Part shown: in pieces, positions 36,601 through 49,238 of the stretch
Position numbering within the stretch: the first letter of the stretch is position 1
Layout: every line of letters starts with the position of its first letter
Assembly: GCF_000090795.2 (NCBI RefSeq)
Contig: NW_003546527.1
Coordinates: forward strand, 21,138 to 85,137
Length of the DNA stretch: 64,000 nucleotides
Source of the DNA: Amphimedon queenslandica
Taxonomy: Eukaryota; Porifera; Demospongiae; Haplosclerida; Niphatidae
Direction of reading: 5' to 3'
Position numbers and translations under genes: made by a program
The notes under the pieces: generated by a model
Seen by the model: only the letters and a program-made list of their open reading frames with translations
Databases searched by the model: none
What the model was told of the DNA's origin: nothing

Positions 36601-37849
36601 GCTGATGGAATGAGAGCGTTGCTTCAAAGAAGACTGGAAGGCTCACAGGTAAGGGAGAGTGCACACCTTATTTCAAATTATTCTCTTTTTTTTGAAGACT
36701 GAGAACACGGAACTGAGAGCAGAATTAAGGACATCAAGTGAACTGATAACTCAATTGAAGAACCAGTTAGCTCACCTCAGACTCTCACAGCAGGGCCAGT
36801 CCTCTTACCTTTCCACTGGGAGTATGACTACTAGCGGTGATGGGAACTCCACCTCTCCTGACTCACCTCCTGAATCCCAATCTAGCGAAGTGAGGACGAT
36901 TATTATGTACATGTATATGATAATAAAACTATAAAATTTTGATTGCATATAATTGAGAATAATTATCATTGTCTGACCGCTATAAATCCCAAATTAATCT
37001 TGCTTTATTTCATTTATTATGATTATGTAGCTTCAGGTTCTTAGTTTCAAGCCTGGTTCTGCTGGTTTAAGATCCACTCTCTCTCAAGACACTGGAACAA
37101 TACTGTACAACGAGGGCTCAGTTGGAAGCAGCAGCTCCACCAACACTCCTTCGTTAACACAGGTATGTATAGCATGATTAACTGATACAAGTGGGAGTAG
37201 TGTCATCCGATACTCCTTACATTGCAGTGTGTGTAATCAGCCATAATTAACTTCTCTAGAAGGAATATTTTGTGATTAATGATAATGTATGGATGATGAG
37301 AAAGATGTCCTTATAATGCATCTGCCGTTTGAATGAGTAATGATCATATTAATTGAATACCAATGGACAAATCGGGTATTATTAATCATAACAGCCACAT
37401 GCCAATTTAATTTACTACACACTACACTGCATTGGCAGTATTTGGTTATTATTACTATGAACTGAAATAGATCATACACTACAAACATCTTTTAGCATTT
37501 TGTGGCACATATTGTAGGTATAGAGATTTTACTAGTTGCTGAAAAATTAGGCCAAAGTCCTCCTTTATTAGTAGTATGTACAAATTTTATACTTTTAAAA
37601 TACCATACAGCAATAGCAAAAGAATAATTCAATACCAGTACTTATTACTTTGTAATGTAATCTTCTTATCTTCAATCTATTTCTCTTGTAAAGCATTCTG
37701 ATCTCATCTCTCCTGGTGGGAGCTCATTGTCTGGTTACAGAGTATCAAGCGCTCGTACCAGACGGAATCATTATGTTCCAACTGCTTCACCTTTCCCTGA
37801 GGAAACACACAATCATAGCTCAGAGGAAGAGAGCTCCAGCTGGATATGA
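33603..37849 (+). CDS. coiled-coil protein (unassigned)
   Basis: Eight exons (33603-33876, 34205-34461, 35909-36168, 36291-36414, 36520-36648, 36698-36889, 37031-37162, 37694-37849) join in phase to 507 residues. The N-terminal ~90 residues are Gly/Ser/Pro-rich. A long coiled coil follows: LRIMEAELNIVRRDFSELL, RAIEQRNDAVSQLQILE, QQLRVELDSIMQQLN, EVARQRDRAIAEKEVLREEL, REKLLLQQIKMLREQRE and ENTELRAELRTSSELITQLK. The C-terminus is Ser/Thr-rich with RVSSARTRRNHYV and ends SSEEESSSWI. The repeated RDRA/RNDA heptads recall the coiled coils of CARMA and DLG5, but no CARD or PDZ is present, so no orthologue is claimed. It is probably a cytoplasmic scaffold. Confidence 0.75.
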
Positions 37850-38301
37850 GTTAACTGTTGTGTCCTCTTCTTCTCACTCATCACTTTGTTTAATTTTTAC
37901 ACCATACATGTATCTTTATTTGTGTCTCTTTTCTTTTTTGTTACCATTATTATTATTATAACAAACATCGATTCACTACTCCATACTGTACATGAATTCC
38001 CATACAAAATCAACAAACAGTTTATTGATAATTATATCATTATTTTACTGACAAAAAGTTTTGATTATAAACTAGCCAACTTGTGTTTTTATTCATTGAT
38101 TCATTCATTAATTGTATTCCGTAGTGCAGTGCTGAATGTTATCACTCATTGACACTTGATGCAGACAGTCAGCGACTAAACTCCTTTCCTTTTATTTGAG
38201 CTGTAACAATAATTAACAGTCATCCATTTTGAAACTGTTTCCATAAAAACCAGCAGACGTCTCGTGCAAAGTTCAGTCTGGAGCGAAGGTAAGTAAGGAA
38301 G
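37850..38301. other. intergenic
   Basis: 3' UTR of the coiled-coil gene and promoter of the cyclase gene. AT-rich with short ATT runs; no exon seen. Confidence 0.45.
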
Positions 38302-41300
38302 ATGGTTAGATTTCAGTTGACTAGAAAGCTCACAGTTTCACTGCTTAAAAAGTTATGGGTTGTCTTTACAAAGATTGTTAACTGGAACCCCGGTTTCTTG
38401 TTCCAATTTCGTTTGAGCGAATGCAAGGAGCTTTATGTGGATTTTCTTTACACGAGTTATGAGAGTCAGATACTGTGGATGTTCATCGTCAATGCAGTTT
38501 ACAAAGCATTCCTTATTGCTCTCCATCCTTTTGCTGCTAATATGGAACATGCTGAATACATTATTTTTGGTGTCGTTGCTTTAACTGTAGAAACTGCTTT
38601 GATTACATTGAAATTCATTAAAAAAGACGCCTTCAAAAAAATCAGCTATGCTGCTCTCTTTCTTGACCTAACACTTCTCTTGCTGTTTGAGCTGATAGTG
38701 TTTGATGCCAAGTCCACGGGATTCAATTTGCTTTTCTCGCTCACTTTTCTCCTCAACGTCACGTCCTGTCTTCAGAACAGTACCTTTCTGACAGTGTTCT
38801 TCATTGTTGCTCTGTATATGCTCAATATTGCTGGATATACGTGCTACTATCCTAATACCAGCCCAGGAGTGGACTCGATCTACAAAGAGGTGACTATCAT
38901 CACTCGAAGTCTTATCATGCCGTGTTTATGTGTTAATTCTATATATAGATAGCTGCTGGATACTTGATACTCACAACTGGATCCCTGGTCTGCTTGGTGG
39001 TGCATTTTATGATAAGCAAGGAAAAGTGGATGGCTTTCCAGAAAATTGAGAATAACGTGATAACACATCTGGACATAAAGAAGGAAACGCTCAAGCAGGT
39101 ACTCTTATACATTATTTAGAGTTATTGTGTTTTTGAAATATCATTATAGGAGAAACTTCTTCACTCGATATTTCCACCAGATATTGCAAAAGTAGCACAA
39201 GCAAGTTTGTCCAATGAGCTGGCTAAGGAAGATGAAACAGAGGAGTTTAGAAAGCTACACCTCAACCGATCCAATAATGTCAGGTAGTCTAAATGCTATT
39301 ATAAAGAGCATGAGGTATCATTTTTCTTTTGATACAGCATTCTGTTTGCTGACATCAAAGGATTTACTGCCCTTTCATCTAAGATTGATGCTAAAACACT
39401 TGTCGAAACACTGAATGAGTTATTTGCTCGTTTTGACTGCCTAGCTGAAGTGAAAAAAAAACATGATAGTACATGTATATACGTATCAATGTTTACAGGA
39501 TAATAATTGCATGAGGATCAAGATATTGGGGGATTGCTATTATTGTGTATCTGGACTATACGACAGTAGCAAGACTCATGCTCAAAACTGTGTTGAAATG
39601 GGACTACAAATGATTGAAGTTATCAAGTATGTTCTCTAACTCCTATCATTATGATTACAAAGTGCATGATACAGACGAGTGAGTCATGAGACAGGTTATG
39701 ATATAAGTATGCGTGTTGGTATTCATACTGGGGCTGTCTTTTCTGGCCTCATTGGCTTGGAGAAGTGGCAATTTGATGTTTGGTCAACCGATGTGAATAT
39801 AGCCAACAAAATGGAAGCAACAGGAAAACCAGGGTTAGTCTTTAGAGGTATTTTATGATAATTCTTTGTAGCTATGTACATATCAGCAAGAAGACCTACA
39901 AAGAAATCAAGAATTTGTACAATGTTGAGGCCAATTGTCCAAGAGATGAGATGAAAACTTATTTTGTTACTGGGAGAAAACAGAATGATGTAAGCTGAGG
40001 TTGTTATGATACAAAAATTTCTCATGTTTTATACAGGCAAGTATTGATGGCGAAGTTAGTAGCGTTATATCAGAGATTGACATCACAGCGCCTGATGGTA
40101 TAATGAAGAGAATAGCTATTATAATGATTTCACATGTATAACTGCTGCCTATGTAGATTCATTGAAGACAATTAAACCTTACAGTTGTGCTTTAATCAAT
40201 CACGATATAGAAATGGAGTCTCCTCGTTCTGGTAGCTTTAAGGAAGGACGAAGATTTGGGATAGCTGATGTATCAAAGACACTTGGAATAACTGTAAGTA
40301 TAATAATGATTTATGAAACATTTATCATTGATAATCACTGGTAGAGAGTTTCAAGGAGTTCCTCCAAGTAAGAATCCTTCCTAATAATTTTAATTATGAT
40401 CATTTGCTACATGATAAGACTAGTCAAGAATCGCCAAGATTTCATTGATAGTTTGGCAAGTGTTGTGACAAAGGAACATTGCAATAAGTCAGTTTATCTC
40501 TTTCTATGAAGCATTGAATACTAATAATAATTATTAATTTAGACTGTGGAAGAAGTTTGCACATCGCTACCAGTTAAAATTTAAGAAAACACAGCATGAA
40601 ATTGAGGTAGTAAAGTACTTTGGATTAGACAATGATTTTCTCTCAGTATCTACAGGGCGGAGTTAAACCTCACTTGTCCTATTTTGTTTCAATGACTATA
40701 ATGTCATTATTCAATTACTTGACACAATTGACAATACTTCCAAGAGAGTGAGACTTATAGAGTGTCATTTATAATAATAATGATTCACTTTTCATTATAG
40801 TAACAGCATTATATCCCACTTCCTTAATGTTGTTGCAATAATCATTTCCATGGCACTGACAGTCATTTTTTTCACTCAGGAATATACAAACGTAAGCCTT
40901 ATAAATCTATTTATTTAATTTTTATTTTCTGTAGTTTTTTCAAGTTAGCATTTTGAAAAAGTTTGTTCAAGCTCTGAAACATAACCGTCTCTATCACTAT
41001 GTACTATTTATGGTGATGTGGGTCATAGCACTCAATGCAGCAACTATTGGAATAGTAGGTAGTCAAAAAGTATATATATATATATTAATTCATTATTTTT
41101 AAAGATCCAATGTGAACCTAATGCAAGTCTACTGATGCCATACGAAACACTTAACTCTCAAGAGGGAAGATGTGACTTTGTGGAAGTAAGGAAATCATTA
41201 CTTTATCACAGTCTTTTATTTTCTGTAGTATTATCTGATCCTGCTGTCAATATTGACTCTATTTGTTATTCTACCAATGTCTGATCTTCCTTTTGCTGGG

Positions 41301-42674
41301 ACGCTCCTTTTTGCCGTTTGCTCTTTGTTTCACATGCTTATAGTTTTGCCTTTTGCTTATTTTGATACGTTCCTCCTCCACCATATCACTCTTTATGGCG
41401 ATAATGCAATGTATGTGTGAGAGCAGATGCTATACAGTAGTATCATTATATTTGTATAGGAAAATGTTTATTAAGAATGAAATATACTTGGCAGTCATTG
41501 CTGTATTCATGGTGATTTTTGGAATGATCGTGATTTGGCAGGTTAGCTATATTTTCTTACTATTATATGCTGTGATTGTAATTTCTAGTTTAAGTATGCA
41601 AAGCGAATTAACTTCCTCCAAACACTAGAGGTAGTTATAAATTAAGGCTCTCAAAATTTATTTTTAAAACTAATTGATTTTTAAGATTGTTGAGCAACAG
41701 AACAAAGTTGAAGTTGTCAAAGCTCACAACTGTGTCTTGCTTTCTAATTTAATGCCAAATCATGTTGTCCGCCATTTTCTTGATCCTTTCATCAGCCAAA
41801 AGGTTGAAACATGCATATAAGTTTTGTTGTATATTATAATTGTAGGATCTTTATTATCACTATCATGAGAAAGTGGGTGTAATGTTTGCTGCTATTCCAG
41901 AGTTTTCCTCATTTTACAATGAACATCCTCTAAATAAATACGGTCTTGAGTGTCTCAGACTTTTAAATGAAATATTTGGAGGTAATTATATATTCTCAAC
42001 TTATAAAAAGTCCATTTCAGCAATTCTGGTACTGACTTGCAGATTTTGACCAGCTTTTGAAAAAGGAGCCTTTCTCTCACCTGGAGAAGATAAAAACAAT
42101 TGGAAGTACTTACATGATAGCATCTGGCTTGCAAGTGAGTGACTGCAGTATTGTCAACAAAATAGCAACAAAATGTCTGCAGGAAGACAGCAAATATGAT
42201 GGTTGGAAGCATCTTGCAATCTTGGTTAAATTTTCCATTGCACTGAAGGAGAAACTTGACAAAATTAATCATGACTCCTTTACAGACTTCAAAATGAGAA
42301 TTGGTATGTATACATCATCACTCTTAACAGTAGTACACTGAATGGAGTTAATACATATATTATACTATAGGTATTAGTCACGGTCCTGTTGTTGCTGGTG
42401 TTATTGGTGCAAAAAAGCCACAATATGATGTATGGGGAGACACTGTTAATCTTGCTAGTAGAATGGAGAGCACTGGTGTCATGGGACAGACACAAGTTAG
42501 TGCATAAAGAAATGTGGCTAAGCATATATATACACACATGCATTGCTTTGTATCTCATAGGTTGTTCAAGAAACCAAGAGTATACTGCAGGGTCTGGGTT
42601 TTAACTTTAAATTCCGTGGTTTTGTGAACGTGAAGGGAAAAGGAGAATTGGTCACTTACTTTATCCTCGATTGA
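38302..42674 (+). CDS. transmembrane class III adenylyl cyclase
   Basis: A chain of many exons separated by ~45-60 base introns. N-terminal six-helix block: [18 protein letters not shown] through [17 protein letters not shown] and [11 protein letters not shown]. The linker and C1a domain follow ([78 protein letters not shown]). A second membrane block ([63 protein letters not shown]) leads to C2a ([45 protein letters not shown]), ending LVTYFILD. Both metal-binding Asp in C1 and the C2 Lys, Asp, Asn and Arg expected for ATP cyclisation are present, so it should be an active cAMP producer at the plasma membrane, likely under G-protein control. Which ADCY type is undecided. Confidence 0.92.
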
Positions 42675-42927
42675 GAAACCAAAAATCAAATCATCTGATA
42701 ATCTAACATTAAACAACTACTACATAAAATAATACTTTAAAATTGTCATTTCTTGGTTTTCTTCACATAAGCTGTTATTCAATTTCAAAATTAAGTTAAT
42801 CTCCCTACTGTATCAAGTATAAGTGATGGTGCTTGTCACTGATGTTCCTACAATAGGATCCTAAAATGATAAGCTGAACAACTTTATATATACCTGATAC
42901 ATTTTTATTGAAACTTTTTATGTGCAT

Positions 42928-45900
42928 CTACAAGAAAATGCACAACAAATTGTTAAAAATGAAATGAAATACTTCATTTGTTCCACTGGTTGAAAAACTT
43001 TTCCAATTTTTAACTTTATTTTTAAACCAATTGGTGATCTGTTGGCAAATAAAACAAAAATAACAAAGTATCTCTTCATGGCTCACTTACATATTGATTC
43101 CTTAAGACATGCAAAAATAAAATACCAACACCCTATATAGAGGTAATATTCAAATAATATTAATAATACATAGTCCTTTGGCTTGCCTGTAGTGAGTTAA
43201 GGACCGTGAATAGCCATAGGAAAACTGTTGTCTCCTGATTTACTGTAAGTATTCCAATTATCCAAGTTATGCCAAGCAAAGGTAGCAACACAATTATTCC
43301 TTTCACTGCAGACCTAACGTTAGAAGAGTATTGCACATTTATAGTAAGCTATAATGCTTCATTACTTCACTAATTCTGTTCGTTTTAGATTTTGCTCAGC
43401 TCCACTTGCCATTCTTGAACGAATAATATGATAAATTGTCAATGAAAGAAAGATGCAATTAATCTACATAATTAATTATAATTGTAATGAAGTACAAGAG
43501 ATCACCAACTAGTATTATAAGCAGGATTGGTCCCACAAATGACCAAAGCATTCCTTTATTGAAAGACAACCAGCAACTGAATTAAAAGATAATTTTAAAA
43601 ATAATTTATTGCATTCTTACTAGTTCTCAGTACCATAAAGATCATAGTTTATTCCAGCAGATATGCCAACAATGATAATGGGTACACCTAAATGAATTAA
43701 TTAATTTTTTCTGAAGCATAGTAATGCTTACCCCATCCAAGTGGCAGCAATAGGTACCATTTATCAGCTAGTGATCCATAGACTTTTATTAATAATATGT
43801 ACAGCATTATCCCTTCGGCTAATGACCAACAGAATACACACAAGAACAAATAGTGCAGCAATCCAGCCACAACTGAACACAACCACTAACAAGCAGATGC
43901 AGTACTGCTAGTGAATAATGGACTTACTGGTATAGATTTTGGCAATTCAATTCCAAGTACAAACACCAGTAATGCTAACAGTAAAGAAAGTGACAAGTTA
44001 ACGTGCACATACAGCAGTGGACCTTTCTGGAGCTTTTTTCTATCAGTAAATTCTATTTTTATTACAAGCAACATGTAAGATATATTACCTTAACAGAATG
44101 AGAAGTATTAAAGTGATTATAAGAGCAATGATTGAGATGACTGGTCCAGCGTAACCAATTATACTTAAAGCAAGAGATTCACCATCACTGACAGTCTGCA
44201 ATGAGAAATATACATGCTACATAGGACACTAAAAAATATCGGAAAAACAAAACAAAAATTAGAGGCATTTTCAGAACCATTTTGAGAACAATGTAAGCTC
44301 ACTTCAAGGTAAAATAATAATAATAGTGATATTGAATGATGTACTGTACCTCAATGACACCAGAATGATCAACCAGTACAGCAAAACTAGTTAAGTGATT
44401 GCTAGTACAATGTACTTGAGAACTGGAGTGTATTGTTGTTGTCATACCATCAGTGGACCAGTTTCTAGAGTAACCTCATTTCTATTCATTGAATGCATTG
44501 CTTACTGTAACAAGGTGTTCCAGTAATGACACAAGGGCCTCTCACCAGCAGTATAATTAAACTGAAAAAATTTATATCAATAGAAAATAATTATTCTTCA
44601 CCTTTTCTGTGCTGATGTTGAATGTGAGAGAAATAGGCTCAAACAGTTCAAATGTATAGTTTCTTGGTATTGTGGCATTAGTCTCTGAGGAGACTTGTAC
44701 TGATACAATAGGACTTACCAATGTCCTGAAAATAAAGTATAACTTATCAATCACATTTAAAAAGCATTTATAATTTTACAACTATTATTGGAAGGTCATA
44801 ATGGAATAAAGACATCACATGACATTTAAGTCTTATTACTTTGGCCAAGTTTTGGAGCGACTTTAAAATTTGTGACAAGTAAAAAACCCATTGGTCCCAT
44901 TGTCATAAAATCCGTGACAAGCAAAAACCCATTGGTCCCATTGTTACAAAATCCATGACAAACAAAAACCCATTGGTTCCATTGTCACAAAATCTTTGAC
45001 AAGCAAAAAACGTATTGGTTCCATTGTCACAATTTTGTGACAAGCTAAAAACCATTGGTTCCATTGTCACTATTTTTGAGCAACTTAAAAAATTCATTAA
45101 AAATCCAAATCGATTGAAATCAGCTCAAACTTTCTACACAACATAAAAAACATGTATATAAATCAGAAAAATATAAAGATGGGGAATTCTCTACTTTTAA
45201 TTTTTGATGAAGTTTGGCCAAAATCCCTGTACTATAGTACAGGGACTTTGGCCTGATTTTCGAACAATTTTTAAAAATTTATAAAAAATCCAAATTTGAT
45301 TAGAATCAGCTCAAACTTTCTACACAACATAAGAACATGTATGTATATCAGAAAAAATTATAAAAATGAGAAAATTTCTACTTTTTATTTTTGATGAAAT
45401 TTGGCCAAAATCTCTGTACTATAGCACAGGGACTTTGGCCCAATTTTAGAGCAACTTTAAAAATTCATAAAAAATCCAATTTTGATCGAAATCAGCTCAA
45501 ATTTTCTACGCAACATAAGTACATGTATATGCATAAGAAACAATTATAAAAATGAAGATTTTCCTTTTTTTCATTTTTGGCAAAATTTGGCCCAAGATCC
45601 TGTACTATAGCACAGGGACTTTGGCCGGATTTTTGAACAACTTTAAAAGTCATTAAAAAATTTGAATTGATTGGAATCAGCTCAAACTTTCTATACAACA
45701 TAAAAACATGTATGCGTATCATAAAAAATTATAAAAACAGGGAATTCTGTACTTTTTATTTTTGGCAAAATTTTGGTCAAAATCCCTATACTATTTATAG
45801 TACAGGGACTTTGGCCTGATTTTTGAACAACTTTAAAAATTGTAAAAAATCTAATTTTGATCAAAATGAGCTCAAATTTTATAAATTACATAAAAAATTG

Positions 45901-47785
45901 TATATGCATCAGGAAGTTATAAAAATGAAAAATTATGTCGGAGCAATTTTTGACAAAATACCATGTACTATTATAGTCCATGATTTTTGGCTTAATTTCG
46001 AAGCAACTTTAAATGACATACAGCCTTCTTTGGTTAAAGTTTAATTTTATTCCAATAGATTTTTTATTTTCAGTTACATTACCATTACCCTATGTTCACT
46101 ATTGACCTGTTAGATATCTCCTCAAAAGATCCCTCTATGTTTTGGGCATAAGACGATACCACAACATACTTACAACCTAAAAGAGAAGAGACAATTTGTT
46201 GTATAGTGTGAATTTACATATACTGTCTGAAGGAAAAGGTGGAGGATAGCAGTTGAAGTAAGTATCTAGTATATCTTCATTTGATTCCGACCTCGTACTG
46301 TCATCACTGCTAGAAGATAAAGGAAGAGAAACCAGAGAAGACGACAAGTTCTGACACAGAGCAGTCCTAGGCAGGTCTATGTCAACCGAAGTCTCATTAT
46401 TAGCTAATCATGTGCAAGATGATTATAAAAATACTCACGCAAAATTTGCATAACTAAACCTGATGTGTGTTGAAAGGACAAGTCTTTATTATCAGTAATT
46501 TGAAACAGAACATCTATAAATACATTACAGTACAGTAGGAGTATGGAGTGAGTGACTGTACCTAAGTTGCTGCCACTGAATGTGAGGTTGCTTTCAATTC
46601 TTCCCCCGCCACTTAAAATAGCCATACCAAAGATTTGATTGAGCTCCATAAGATGTGTCAGTGTCTTAGGGCCAGTCTCAGCCTACAATACATTACGAGG
46701 TTACACAATACAGCTATTATTATTATTAATAGTGAGGATTGCGCATACCAAAAGTGAAAGGGAAAGATTAGAAATGTGACTATCACCAAAGGCGTTATCC
46801 ATTGTTTTTAAAAATACCTTTAAAATCATAATCAAGTAGTCACACAATTGGGCATAGCTACCTGTGCATCGTTATTGTCAACTAAATTTGATACATTTTG
46901 TGCATTCTCTTCAAAAGTATCAAGAACTGATGTCAAGTGTTCATGGAGTGTAATAGCTCTTGTTGCTCTCTTGGACTCTCCATGGAGTAAAGCAGCAAGT
47001 CTGTCGATGGTGCTGAATTTAAGAGGACTGTTAAGTATATCCGTTATCAACTTATCCTGCAATAAATATACATTTATATAATTACAAATTGTTTGTGATA
47101 GAGAAGATTTTGTTTGGAGGATTTGTTTGTTAGCCTTTAAAGTTTGAAAGCACCGGCTAAAATTTATAAATTAAAGATTCAGTCAAACCTGCTGAGCATG
47201 CAGAGTTTGTATGTATGTAATGCATGGCTCACACAATTGGATGATTGACACTGATCATTTAATCCTAGCAGCAAAGTATATTCAACCCCAGCAATACAAG
47301 TTGGAGTAGCAGGAACACAAAACCTGTACAGCTGGTCCATGCATGATGAAGCTTCATTTGAAGACACACAAAGACCAATGAACAATCGCACGCAATCAAT
47401 GACATTTAAACCCAGAGATGTATAACCTGTATCACAGAGATACCTAAACTCATCAACAGCATCAGTAAATGCTTGCTCATCAGTTATATACTGCAATTGA
47501 TAGACTGTTAAAACAACAAAGTCTTCCATTGTGGAGGTTTGATAGAATAGCTGCTTTGTAGTACAGCTACCATTGCATGTCTGTCCCAGATGGTTACAGT
47601 GTAGTTCATCACGACTCAAAGGGCAAGAGCTCATGTTTATTATAGGAAAAGCATCTTCGTAATACTGCTCAGTTCTATCACAATCTGCTCACAAGAGAGC
47701 ATGACGTAACGCTTAATATCAACTTACTGTTAGCAATGGAAAGATAATAAAGACAGAAGAGAAGGAAAAAAGGAACTAGCAACAT
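42928..47785 (-). CDS. adhesion G-protein-coupled receptor (GAIN-GPS-7TM)
   Basis: The minus-strand gene starts with a signal peptide (MLLVPFFLLFCLYYLSIA) and a Cys-rich ectodomain with no recognised module (CPLSRDELHCNHLGQTC, FGMAILSGGGRIESNL). A GAIN-like stretch follows (VSSETNATIPRNYTFELF, EPISLTFNIS). The GPS has CYRNWSTDGMTT and VHCTSNHLTSFAVL, with the HL-T cleavage triplet intact. The seven-helix region includes IIGYAGPVISIIALIITLIL, HVNLSLSLLLALLVFVLGI, CSVVAGLLHYLFLCVFCWSL, AEGIMLYILLIKVYG, WYLLLPLGWG, GIIVLLPLLGITWIIGIL, FTVLNSLQ and GVGILFLHVLRNQY. The SLQ-GVG joint needs a GC-AG intron. The C-terminal tail is short and tentative (ITNWFKNKVKNWKSF). The stop at 42928 is followed by AATAAA at about 42904-42909 (minus strand). 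A repeat array fills one intron. Confidence 0.87.
44870..45070. repeat. ~42-bp tandem repeat
   Basis: About five degenerate copies of a unit with ttgtcacaaaatccgtgaca, aagcaaaaa and cccattggtcc, directly abutting the 186-bp array. Confidence 0.75.
45065..46020 (+). repeat. array of about five 186-bp palindromic units
   Basis: Palindromic cores (ctgtactatagtacag or close variants) start at about 45227, 45414, 45600 and 45786, a 186-187 base period, with a decayed one near 45965. Each unit carries the gctcaaactttctacacaac and aaaaattataaaaatg blocks. The array lies wholly in an intron of the aGPCR gene. No clear terminal repeats are seen here. Confidence 0.8.
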
Positions 47786-47908
47786 GACAGCAAGAAATAG
47801 AGTGGCACACCCAAACAATAAAGTTTAAAAAATATTCATGATAACACATCCTTTGCAAATAATAACTATATTCATAAATATTACATATGGACCTTGTGAA
47901 TAAATTAA

Positions 47909-48941
47909 TCAAGTTGATTGGTTTATTAAAGCCTGAGGTTTTCTTGGTAAATATCCCAAGTTCCTTGCAATTTTTATTGATTTTGCAAGTTTCCTCTGCA
48001 TCTTTTTACATACACCTATAGAAGAAAGAACAATAATAATTAAGTACATCAGGTAGTGACAGATACTATACATAATATCATGCATCCATTGTAGAGTCCA
48101 ATAAAGTATGTGGATACTATAGTTCGGCATACCTGAGACTCGCTTGTTAATCAGGTATCCTTCCGGAGTCATAAACTGACGAAGTACAAGTACATCCTAT
48201 ACAGTGCAAAGAAATACAGGGAAATTTCTAATGGAAACTAACATTGGACTGAGTCCATGATTAAAATATATTGACAGTTCTACATGCTGCCATGTACAGT
48301 TGAACATAATTATGTTCAAAATAAAGCAAAGCAGTGGCTTTTATTTCTGCAATTTCAGCAATAATTTGCCAATCACAAAAATAAAACTCTGGGCTGGTAT
48401 CATACATGTACACAAACATTAATATTATACCATGCAACACTCACCTTGTGGCCAAACTTATCTAATCCGTNNNNNNNNNNNNNNNNNNNNNNNNNNNNNN
48501 NNNNNNNNNNNNNNNNNNNNNNNNNNNNNNNNNNNNNNNNNNNNNNNNNNNNNNNNNNNNNNNNNNNNNNNNNNNNNNNNNNNNNNNNNNNNNNNNNNNN
48601 NNNNNNNNNNNNNNNNNNNNNNNNNNNNNNNNNNNNNNNNNNNNNNNNNNNNNNNNNNNNNNNNNNNNNNNNNNNNNNNNNNNNNNNNNNNNNNNNNNNN
48701 NNNNNNNNNNNNNNNNNNNNNNNNNNNNNNNNNNNNNNNNNNNNNNNNNNNNNNNNNNNNNNNNNNNNNNNNNNNNNNNNNNNNNNNNNNNNNNNNNNNN
48801 NNNNNNNNNNNNNNNNNNNNNNNNNNNNNNNNNNNNNNNNNNNNNNCAAAAGGACCTACTTCGTTTCAGTCTAAGCAAAGAAGAGGAAAAGGCTCTCGTA
48901 GTACATGATGCCTGGGGAAGATAGACGGAAAACTTCCACAT
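47909..48941 (-). CDS. MRPS18: mitochondrial ribosomal protein bS18m, interrupted by an assembly gap
   Basis: The last exons (48445 to gap edge, 48196-48133, 48015-47909) encode DVLVLRQFMTPEGYLINKRV then SGVCKKMQRKLAKSIKIARN and LGYLPRKPQ. This matches bacterial S18 and MRPS18A/C (LLSQFVSP..GRI, ITGLC.KKQ..I..AIK.A). On the far side of the gap, at 48941, MWKFSVYLPQASCTTRAFSS followed by SLLRLKRSRSF is a good mitochondrial presequence in the same orientation and is taken as the first exon. The middle of the protein is in the run of N. It acts in the mitochondrial small ribosomal subunit. Which of the three animal S18 paralogues it is remains undecided. Confidence 0.8.
48471..48846. other. assembly gap (376 N)
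   Basis: Run of N. Reading frames drawn across it are meaningless. It falls inside the bS18m gene. Confidence 1.
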
Positions 48942-49238
48942 TGTTTGTCACGTGATCTATAAGCCTCCTATACCAGCCCCACCCACAACAAGGAGCTGTG
49001 AGCTGAGCTGCAAAATTCTTTTTGTAGCTCCTCCTTTTGTTCTTGGCTTCTTCTCTTGCAGACCTCGGCAGAGAGGTCCAGATGCTTTTAGACAAGAGAC
49101 TGGCAGACTATTTTAACGAGACATAGTGAGGAGTAAGCCATAGACATGTAGCAGCCTGTGGTATTCAGACTGATAATTAATGTCTCTCCCTTTTATAGCT
49201 AATAGGCGGCAATACTCCTACGGGTAGGCTAACAATCC

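Noticed and set aside
33603-37849. Idea that the coiled-coil gene and the PDZ-SH3-GUK gene are one split CARMA gene
   Set aside because: A minus-strand gene lies between them, each has its own start and stop in phase, and the order is reversed relative to CARMA.
44903-45097. Minus-strand frame with repeated CDNGTN motifs
   Set aside because: It follows the 42-base tandem repeat and has no splice or homology support.
48400-48941. Open frames of about 150 codons across the gap
   Set aside because: They consist of N translated as X; only the flanking coding parts are real.
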